Part shown: in pieces, positions 1-4,736 of the stretch
How positions within the stretch are numbered: the stretch's first letter is position 1
How the letters are laid out: every line of letters begins with the position of its first letter
From: Clostridiales bacterium
GTDB taxonomy: Bacteria; Bacillota; Clostridia; Peptostreptococcales; BM714
NCBI GenBank assembly: GCA_002869095.1
Contig: PKTO01000309.1
Coordinates: 1-9,293, forward strand
Length of the DNA stretch: 9,293 nt
Direction: 5' to 3'
The notes under the pieces: model-generated
The model's input: only the letters and a program-made list of their open reading frames with translations
The model's database searches: none
Told to the model about the DNA's origin: nothing
Program-made: the position numbers and the translations under genes

Positions 1-706
1 CAGCCTCCTTTGAAGTGTCCTTGTTGAATCCCTGTCTGAGATACGGCAAAGTTTTGGTTGCTATGTTTAGAGTCAATTGCGCTTGCTCAGCTTTTATTCT
101 TTCCTTTTCAAGCAGTATGCTTTGAGTTATTGCAATGAACAATGAAATTCCTATAGAATTTACGAATACCATTGGAAGCCAAATGATTTTCACCAATTCC
201 AATGCATCCGTAAAAGGTTTTGCAATCAACAGAATTATCACCATCTGTATCAGTTCGGCAACAGCTCCCATAACAAGAGCTCCAAGCCAATCCATGCGTA
301 TGTTCCTGAACAGCTTGCTGCAATATCCGGCCAGCAATCCTTCCGTAATTGTTGATACTGCGCAAGCCACTGCCGTAAACCCGCCTATGTCAATCAACCA
401 TCTGTGCGAACCTGCTATGAAGCCGCTCAAAAACCCGACCAAGGGACCGCCAAGCCACCCTGCAACGAAAACACCAATGATTCTTGAATTCGCTATCGCG
501 CCATTTACCGGTATTCCTGCGTATGTACCCAGTATTCCCAATAATCCAAATAATACCGACATTATTATTTTATCAACCAAAGTTATGTTCTTTTTTGTGA
601 CAAGACGCTTGAATACTGCTATTTTCGACAATAAAAAAGCCAAGGTAATAATAATCCCGACTTTGCTTGTCATATCTGTCAAAAGAATTAAAATAGTCTC
701 ATTCAT
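1..706 (-). CDS. LytS-like membrane sensor (5TM-5TMR_LYT domain), 3' end beyond window
   Basis: The first 235 residues of a longer protein are visible; the rest lies beyond the left edge. They form a multi-pass membrane domain. Hydrophobic segments lie near residues 15-33, 46-62, 74-100, 108-130, 140-162 and 172-198, followed by a charged linker that starts with KERIKAEQAQ and continues with TKTLPYLRQGFNK. The stretches PVNGAIANSRIIGV, GGPLVGFLSGFIAGSHR and GGFTAVACAVSTITEGLLAG are typical of the sensor domain of LytS-family histidine kinases. Known members continue with a GAF domain and a kinase core, and act with a LytTR response regulator in murein or metabolite sensing; that part and any partner cannot be seen here. 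The start at 706 is chosen because GAGGGG lies 7 nt upstream. An in-frame ATG seven codons earlier has no comparable site. The gene begins about 40 nt after the terminator of the 6S RNA gene. It could instead be another protein that uses the same sensor domain. Confidence 0.85.
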   Translation of the reverse strand, partial: MNETILILLTDMTSKVGIIITLAFLLSKIAVFKRLVTKKNITLVDKIIMSVLFGLLGILGTYAGIPVNGAIANSRIIGVFVAGWLGGPLVGFLSGFIAGSHRWLIDIGGFTAVACAVSTITEGLLAGYCSKLFRNIRMDWLGALVMGAVAELIQMVIILLIAKPFTDALELVKIIWLPMVFVNSIGISLFIAITQSILLEKERIKAEQAQLTLNIATKTLPYLRQGFNKDTSKEA

Positions 707-734
707 TATAATACCCCTCGCATGCATCGCAATA

Positions 735-774
735 TTCAAATATAAATATAGCTTCTGATTTACAGAAGCTATAA
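735..774 (-). terminator. intrinsic terminator downstream of 6S RNA
   Basis: A perfect 11-bp stem (747-757 paired with 763-773) encloses a 5-nt loop. On the minus strand it is followed by a T-rich tract (TTTATATTT). It lies just after the 3' end of the predicted 6S RNA and before the lytS-like gene, so it probably ends or trims the 6S transcript. The tract is interrupted by A residues, so termination may be partial. Confidence 0.7.
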
Positions 775-956
775 TTCATACCCAAGATGCCGTCTTCTTT
801 AAATTCATACCCGGTTACAACCAGGTGGGTGCCCTATTTTCGGCTTTTGACGTCCATAAACAGGCTTGCCATCTACAGAAAAACACGGGCTCCCGTATTA
901 AATCCAGTGGTTGAATTTATTAGAAATAACAAACACCTCAGGCATTTCCTTTTCTT
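775..956 (-). ncRNA. ssrS: 6S RNA (SsrS), RNA polymerase regulator
   Basis: No protein is supported here, but the minus strand resembles 6S RNA, which binds the housekeeping RNA polymerase holoenzyme by imitating an open promoter. The 3' part contains GGGCACCCACCTGG, a CCTGGTT/AACCGGG hairpin (7 pairs including one G-T), and GACGGCATCTTGGG, which resembles the 3' end of known 6S RNAs (CGGCATCT). The 5' part reads ATGCCTGAGGTGTTTGTT and resembles the 5' end I recall for Bacillus 6S-1 RNA. The ends can pair: ATGCC at 945-941 with GGCAT at 791-787, closing the molecule. Further in, TAAATTC (919-913) pairs with GAATTTA (806-800). The unpaired stretch between these two helices would be the central bubble. 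The predicted length of about 180 nt fits the family. A consensus promoter precedes it and a hairpin terminator follows. Ends are approximate. The call rests on remembered sequence similarity and on pairing done by eye. Confidence 0.77.
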
Positions 957-962
957 TATATC

Positions 963-990
963 ATTATATAACATAGTCGCAATTATTCAA
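963..990 (-). promoter_or_regulatory. sigma-A type promoter of 6S RNA
   Basis: On the minus strand TTGAAT (990-985) and TATAAT (968-963) are separated by 16 bp, giving a predicted start near 956-954. The -35 box overlaps the last codon and stop codon of the pseudouridine synthase gene, so the 6S promoter is embedded in the end of the upstream gene. Confidence 0.7.
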
Positions 991-1885
991 AATTTTTTCG
1001 TTCCATAATATTCCGCATGTCTCGAGGCAATTCCGACTTGATTTCAACAATTTCCTTTGTCACAGGATGTCTGAATGCATAAGAAGCGGCGTGCAATGCC
1101 TGTCTTGCAATCAATTCGCTTGGGGTTCCGTATAAATCATCTCCAAGCACAGGATGGCCTATATGCGCCATATGAACCCTTATCTGATGCGTTCTGCCTG
1201 TCAGCAGCCGTATGTTCAAAAAACTCAAATCATCCGATTCGGAAACAACTTCATACAGCGTAGTCGACGGTTTCCCATTTTCCATGACTTCTCTTCTGAT
1301 ATTCAATATATCCGGCTTTCCTATTGGATGGTCGATCCGGTCTGACTTTTTATCCAATATACCTTCAACTATCGCATTATATGACTTTTTTATTTCTCCG
1401 TTGTTCATTTGCACCGCGATTTGATCATGCACATATGAATTCTTCGCAATGAGGACCACCCCCGATGTGTCACGGTCCAAGCGATTTATATGCCTTACTA
1501 TATAATCCTCTCCTTTTGATTTCATATATGAGGCTATTCCGTTGGACAATGTGTCATTTTGATCCGTCTTTATCGGATGGACCAAAAGACCGGCCGGTTT
1601 TTCCACAGCCAACAACCACTTGTCTTCAAACAGAACCTCCACTTCAATTTCTTCATTCGGTGTATCCTCGCATGGTTCTTGAGGGAAATGTATCTCAAGC
1701 AAATCCCCCGATTTTACCCGGCTGTAAATCGAAGTTTTTTCACCATTTGACTCAACCGCTTTTCCTTTTTTGAGTTTTCTCACAAGTCTCCCCGACATTC
1801 CCATTTCTTTATGCAATATGTCGATTATTTTTTTATCCGCATTTTTTTCGTCGACTATAAATTTAAAGTCCGGATTCCTTTCCAT
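983..1885 (-). CDS. RluA/RluD-family 23S rRNA or tRNA pseudouridine synthase
   Basis: This 300-residue cytoplasmic enzyme isomerises specific uridines to pseudouridine in structured RNA. An N-terminal S4 RNA-binding domain spans about residues 16-68. The catalytic domain begins near residue 82 with VLFEDKWLLAVEKPAGLLVHP. The family signature NRLDRDTSG (residues 134-142) contains the catalytic aspartate D137; the His found before RLD in many members is Asn here. The C-terminal motif LLTGRTHQIRVHMA and GHPVLGDDLYG are also present. Length and layout are complete for the family. The start at 1885 has AGGTGG 9 nt upstream. The gene is divergent from NAD kinase with 83 bp between starts; a weak promoter (TTGATT/TATATA, 15-bp spacing) can be drawn there. 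Its 3' end carries the -35 of the 6S promoter. The target nucleotide (RluD-, RluC- or tRNA-type) cannot be decided from sequence; Bacillus YjbO is a plausible counterpart because it also lies beside an NAD kinase gene. Confidence 0.93.
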   Translation of the reverse strand: MERNPDFKFIVDEKNADKKIIDILHKEMGMSGRLVRKLKKGKAVESNGEKTSIYSRVKSGDLLEIHFPQEPCEDTPNEEIEVEVLFEDKWLLAVEKPAGLLVHPIKTDQNDTLSNGIASYMKSKGEDYIVRHINRLDRDTSGVVLIAKNSYVHDQIAVQMNNGEIKKSYNAIVEGILDKKSDRIDHPIGKPDILNIRREVMENGKPSTTLYEVVSESDDLSFLNIRLLTGRTHQIRVHMAHIGHPVLGDDLYGTPSELIARQALHAASYAFRHPVTKEIVEIKSELPRDMRNIMERKNFE

Positions 1886-1916
1886 GCTGTATTGCCACCT
1901 TTCAAAATCAAAGCTT

Positions 1917-1944
1917 TTGGTATATAGTAGTGTTAGCCTACAAT
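1917..1944 (+). promoter_or_regulatory. candidate promoter of nadK
   Basis: TTGGTA (1917-1922) and TACAAT (1939-1944) are separated by 16 bp, placing a start near 1951, just before the ribosome binding site at 1954-1959. The leader would be very short. The match is moderate. Confidence 0.4.
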
Positions 1945-1968
1945 CAAATTTGCAAGGAGTACATATCC

Positions 1969-2772
1969 ATGAATGAAAAACTGATAAGCATTGTATCTAA
2001 CAACAATTCACAGTCCCTATATGCGGAAAATATTCTGGTAAAAACACTTATAGACCGAAATTTCAAGGTCAAAACAGAGTATGATCCGGATGCTGAATTA
2101 TTGATAACAATCGGTGGAGACGGTGCATTTTTAAGAACAATGCATAAATACGATTTCCCAGAAATGCCCGTGATAGGCATAAACACAGGTCATCTTGGTT
2201 TCTTCCAGGAACTTCTTCCACAAAATATCGAGGATTTTGTAGACAAGTATGAAAGAAACGAATATAGGATTGATGAAATAAAGCACATAGAAGCCGAAAT
2301 ATGCACTCTTACGGATTGCATGCATGTAATCGGCATCAATGAAATAGTCATAAAGGGCGACAAATCTGCAACAATACACTTGCTGATCACTTTGGACAAC
2401 GACGTACTCGAAAATTTCAGCGGAGACGGCATTCTTGTCTCCACCACTGCGGGCAGCACCGCGTACAACTATTCACTCGGTGGAAGCATAGTGCATCCAA
2501 AGATAAACATACTCCAAATAACACCCGTATCTCCGATAAACACAACTGCTTACCGTTCATTCACTTCAAGCGTAATACTTCCTGAATCTACGGTGATTGG
2601 ACTAAAGCCTGAATACACTTATGAAAATTCCATACTTATCGTTACAGACGGTATGGAATACAATTACAAAGAAATTGAAAGCATAAGCATACGGTATTCC
2701 GAAGTCGGCACCAAGCTGCTCAGAATGAACAACTATAATTTCTGGTATAAGGCAAAGGAAAAGTTCCTATAA
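1969..2772 (+). CDS. nadK: NAD kinase (ATP/polyphosphate-dependent NAD phosphorylation)
   Basis: This 267-residue cytoplasmic enzyme phosphorylates the 2'-hydroxyl of NAD to make NADP. It carries the GGDG motif (residues 49-52, catalytic D51) in LLITIGGDGAFLR. It also has INTGHLGFF (71-79), the conserved INE of INEIVIKG (123-130), and the signature FSGDGILVSTTAGSTAYNYS with GGSIVHP (150-177). Length is typical for the bacterial family. The start at 1969 is preferred over an in-frame GTG at 1930 because AAGGAG (1954-1959) lies 9 nt upstream, and the longer version would translate the candidate promoter and the binding site itself. The gene ends directly at a bidirectional hairpin terminator shared with the convergent gene to its right. 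It is divergent from the pseudouridine synthase gene. No regulatory RNA is seen in the short leader. Confidence 0.95.
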   Translation: MNEKLISIVSNNNSQSLYAENILVKTLIDRNFKVKTEYDPDAELLITIGGDGAFLRTMHKYDFPEMPVIGINTGHLGFFQELLPQNIEDFVDKYERNEYRIDEIKHIEAEICTLTDCMHVIGINEIVIKGDKSATIHLLITLDNDVLENFSGDGILVSTTAGSTAYNYSLGGSIVHPKINILQITPVSPINTTAYRSFTSSVILPESTVIGLKPEYTYENSILIVTDGMEYNYKEIESISIRYSEVGTKLLRMNNYNFWYKAKEKFL

Positions 2773-2800
2773 AAAACTCATCTTACAGATGAGTTTTTTT
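2771..2800. terminator. bidirectional intrinsic terminator between nadK and the convergent gene
   Basis: ACTCATCT (2776-2783) and AGATGAGT (2787-2794) form a perfect 8-bp stem with a 3-nt loop. A runs precede it and T runs follow it, so it has a proper U tract in both directions. The stop codon of the minus-strand gene (2785-2783) lies at the loop/stem boundary of the hairpin, and the NAD kinase stop codon abuts it on the other side. Confidence 0.88.
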
Positions 2801-3352
2801 AGCTTCATATTGAAGGGCCAGATATGTTCCAGTAGCTTTTTCCTTGACCAGAATAAATTGTTCAAAATTCTTCTCGCAAAATCTTGAAATCGCTTTCTCT
2901 TTGATTTCTTTCATCTTGAAGTCGATTACATTCACATTTGCTTCGTGCCATCCCATTTGCAACAACTTCGAAACAGAATTTGCCGTCATCATTTCAACAG
3001 GCAAAGAACCGAACACGTTTCCCTTGACATCTTCATGTTCCTTCCAAAAATTGTTATGGGTTATGAGGGCGTCAGCCTCTTTAAGCTGCATTGTCCTTTC
3101 CACTGCAAATTTTTCCAGATAATCGCCTTTGAAATAATCCTTTTTAAGAATCGGCTTCAACAGGAAAGGAAGCCTGTTTATTACTTTATATTGAATGGGA
3201 TGGTCCTGAATATCGACGGTCCCTTCTTCTATTTCATCGCAAATAGACCTTATGCGAGTCAAAACTTTTCTTATATCTTCAGGGTGCTTTATATATCCGA
3301 CCCTCTCCAATTCCAAAATCTGTTTTTTTAATTCATAAATGGCAGGTTGCAT
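2783..3352 (-). CDS. uncharacterised 189-residue soluble protein
   Basis: I do not recognise this family. The start at 3352 is chosen because AGGAGG lies 5 nt upstream; a longer version from a TTG at 3370 would translate that site. The protein is charged, with no signal peptide or membrane segment. It looks mainly helical: residues 1-48 (IYELKKQILELERVGYIKHP and RKVLTRIRSICDEIEEG) and 85-105 are probably amphipathic helices. A more globular middle contains DALITHNNFWKEHEDVKGN and SLPVEMMTANSVSKLLQMGW. A lysine-rich helix (DFKMKEIKEKAISRF) is followed by a short beta-like end (FILVKEKATGTYLALQYEA). One cysteine lies in the N-terminal helix region and one in the C-terminal part; there is no metal motif. 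It follows threonine aldolase on the same strand after an 85-bp gap that holds an extended -10 and an 11-bp inverted repeat. Its last codons lie inside the terminator hairpin shared with nadK. The gene is real by ribosome binding site and composition; function is unknown. Confidence 0.8.
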   Translation of the reverse strand: MQPAIYELKKQILELERVGYIKHPEDIRKVLTRIRSICDEIEEGTVDIQDHPIQYKVINRLPFLLKPILKKDYFKGDYLEKFAVERTMQLKEADALITHNNFWKEHEDVKGNVFGSLPVEMMTANSVSKLLQMGWHEANVNVIDFKMKEIKEKAISRFCEKNFEQFILVKEKATGTYLALQYEAKKTHL

Positions 3353-3363
3353 GGCGACCTCCT

Positions 3364-3419
3364 GTGTCAATTTAAAAATCCCTTTACATATGATAACACA
3401 TTAACCCATAAATTGACAC
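3364..3419. repeat. perfect 11-bp inverted repeat flanking the promoter of the unknown gene
   Basis: GTGTCAATTTA (3364-3374) and TAAATTGACAC (3409-3419) are exact reverse complements separated by 34 bp. One arm directly abuts the AGGAGG ribosome binding site of the 189-residue protein gene; the other lies upstream of its putative -10. As DNA it could be a pair of operator half-sites. In a transcript reading through from the threonine aldolase gene it could fold into a stem beside the ribosome binding site. Confidence 0.6.
3390..3398 (-). promoter_or_regulatory. candidate extended -10 promoter of the 189-residue protein gene
   Basis: The minus strand reads TGTTATCAT (3398-3390), an extended -10 element (TG, one base, TATCAT). 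No good -35 stands at the usual distance. It would start transcription about 30 nt before the start codon. It lies between the arms of the inverted repeat at 3364-3419. Confidence 0.35.
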
Positions 3420-3437
3420 TCAGTTAATTCGGCGGTT

Positions 3438-4457
3438 CTATTTAGTCAATTCCATGATTACATTCATGAAAATTTCCAAGTCCTCACTGCTTACATCCTT
3501 GTTTGTAACAAACCTGTATTCTTCGTTTTCCGCCCCATTTATCAATATGCCGTTCTTTTTCATTTCCTTTACAAGTTTTTCTTCTTTTATCAATTCTTTT
3601 GGTATTGTGCAATAAACCATGTTAATGTCATTTCTGTCGTGTCTTACGTCTATGCCTTTGACTTCATCCAATTTTGAAGCCAGCATCTTCGCATTGTCGT
3701 GGTCCTCTTTCAAACGGTCAACCATTTCAACCAATGCCAATATTCCCGGGGCTGCAATGACTCCTGCCTGGCGCATGCCTCCGCCCATCAATTTTCTGTT
3801 TTTCCTGGCCTTCTTTACAAATTCCCTGTCTCCCGCTAAAATTGATCCGATTGGGGCTCCAAGTCCTTTAGAAAGACAGAACATAACGCTGTCTGCATAG
3901 TTGGCAATATCTTTTACATTGACATTCAAAGAAACTGCCGCATTAAAAACACGTGCACCGTCCATGTGTATCGGTATTTTATTCTTTTTGGCCAATTTTC
4001 GTATTTCTTCATATTTATCAGGAGAAACAGCCATTCCGTTTGAATGCGCGTTTTCTATGCATATCAATCCCGTCTCGGGAAAGTGTATGTTTTCGCTTCT
4101 TATCGCTTCTTTTACATCGTCAAGTGACATGTATCCTTTCTCATCATCGACAAGTCTGAGCTGGACGCCCGCAATTACTGCCGCGGCACCGACTTCATGC
4201 TGAAATATATGACTCCCTCTTCCTAGAATAACCTCGTCTCCGCGTTTCGTATGGGTCAAAACGGCAAGCTGATTTCCAAAAGTCCCACTCGGTACAAATA
4301 CCGATGCTTCCTTTCCGATAATTTTTGCAGCCAAGCGCTCCAATTCGTTTACTGTAGGGTCGTCTCCATAAACATCGTCACCCACAATGGCATTTTCCAT
4401 AGCTGTTCTCATTCTGTCTGTAGGTTTTGTAACAGTATCGCTTCGCAAGTCAATCAT
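3438..4457 (-). CDS. ltaE: low-specificity L-threonine aldolase (PLP enzyme)
   Basis: This 339-residue fold-type I pyridoxal-phosphate enzyme cleaves L-threonine or L-allo-threonine to glycine and acetaldehyde, and also acts on other beta-hydroxy amino acids. The family start MIDLRSDTVTKPT is intact, followed by DDVYGDDPTVNELE. PSGTFGNQLA (residues 56-65) binds the cofactor phosphate, and H83 in GSHIFQHE matches the His that stacks on the cofactor in known enzymes. HMDGARVFNA (164-173) contains the Asp that pairs with the pyridine nitrogen. SKGLGAPIGS (196-205) carries the Schiff-base lysine K197. Length is normal. The start at 4457 has a doubled GGAGGAGG site 5-8 nt upstream. The gene is divergent from glutamine synthetase. 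A moderate promoter (TTAACT/TATAAA) lies about 65-90 nt upstream of the start codon. No terminator separates it from the unknown gene downstream, so co-transcription is possible. Activity on serine-type substrates cannot be excluded. Confidence 0.95.
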   Translation of the reverse strand: MIDLRSDTVTKPTDRMRTAMENAIVGDDVYGDDPTVNELERLAAKIIGKEASVFVPSGTFGNQLAVLTHTKRGDEVILGRGSHIFQHEVGAAAVIAGVQLRLVDDEKGYMSLDDVKEAIRSENIHFPETGLICIENAHSNGMAVSPDKYEEIRKLAKKNKIPIHMDGARVFNAAVSLNVNVKDIANYADSVMFCLSKGLGAPIGSILAGDREFVKKARKNRKLMGGGMRQAGVIAAPGILALVEMVDRLKEDHDNAKMLASKLDEVKGIDVRHDRNDINMVYCTIPKELIKEEKLVKEMKKNGILINGAENEEYRFVTNKDVSSEDLEIFMNVIMELTK

Positions 4458-4520
4458 TTTATCCTCCTCCAGTATTTATTCACACCTAAATCTTAAACGA
4501 TATTTTTGAATTGCACAAGT

Positions 4521-4549
4521 TTTATAATAACGAACATTGTTTAAGTTAA
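4521..4549 (-). promoter_or_regulatory. candidate promoter of the threonine aldolase gene
   Basis: On the minus strand TTAACT (4549-4544) and TATAAA (4526-4521) are 17 bp apart. This would start transcription near 4514 and give a leader of about 57 nt. The -35 matches consensus at four of six positions and the -10 at five of six. Confidence 0.4.
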
Positions 4550-4555
4550 TTACTT

Positions 4556-4590
4556 TCATTATACGTTGTATCCCGTATCATTATACGTAT
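4556..4590. repeat. operator-like repeats in the ltaE / glutamine synthetase divergent region
   Basis: An 11-bp word, TCATTATACGT, occurs twice (4556-4566 and 4578-4588), with starts exactly 22 bp apart, about two turns of the helix. The block also holds ATACG (4561-4565) facing CGTAT (4574-4578), and the 8-bp palindrome ATACGTAT (4583-4590). This is the sort of arrangement bound side by side by a dimeric regulator. It lies directly upstream of the candidate ltaE -35 box and about 120-150 bp upstream of the predicted glutamine synthetase transcription start. No known box (for example a GlnR/TnrA site) matches it. Confidence 0.55.
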
Positions 4591-4672
4591 TAATATTTTT
4601 AATAAATAATTTATTTTCGCTTATAAGCATTGCATTTGCTATGTTTGTGCAATATTTTTGAAATTTACTATC

Positions 4673-4700
4673 TTTACATTAATAATTTTTGTGCTATAAT
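4673..4700 (+). promoter_or_regulatory. promoter of the glutamine synthetase gene
   Basis: TTTACA (4673-4678) and a perfect TATAAT (4695-4700) are 16 bp apart, and TG at 4692-4693 makes the -10 an extended one. The predicted start is near 4707, about 30 nt before the start codon. The box lies inside the apparent open-frame extension from a TTG at 4689, which argues for the downstream ATG start. Confidence 0.68.
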
Positions 4701-4736
4701 TATTCATTATCAAATATTTTAAGAAGAGGTGATTGT

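Noticed and set aside
108..365. Minus-strand 85-residue frame inside the lytS-like gene
   Set aside because: It is out of frame with the recognised sensor domain, lacks a ribosome binding site, and is rich in Cys/Tyr/Gly as expected for an off-frame translation.
135..758. Plus-strand 207-residue reading frame
   Set aside because: It is the shadow of the lytS-like gene: the minus strand gives a coherent membrane sensor with a ribosome binding site, while this frame has no site and unnatural Pro/Ser/Thr/Ile-rich composition.
787..1008. Plus-strand 73-residue frame in the intergenic region
   Set aside because: It runs antisense across the predicted 6S RNA and its promoter, has no ribosome binding site, and matches no family.
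1930..1968. Upstream GTG start for NAD kinase
   Set aside because: The 13 extra residues would be translated from the candidate promoter and the AAGGAG site; the ATG at 1969 is correctly spaced from that site.
4689..4736. Upstream TTG start for glutamine synthetase
   Set aside because: The extension contains the perfect TATAAT -10 box and the predicted transcription start, so it cannot be translated from that promoter.
4458..4736. Riboswitch or T-box leader before glutamine synthetase or threonine aldolase
   Set aside because: The predicted leaders are only about 30 and 57 nt and contain no antiterminator or terminator pairing or T-box motif.
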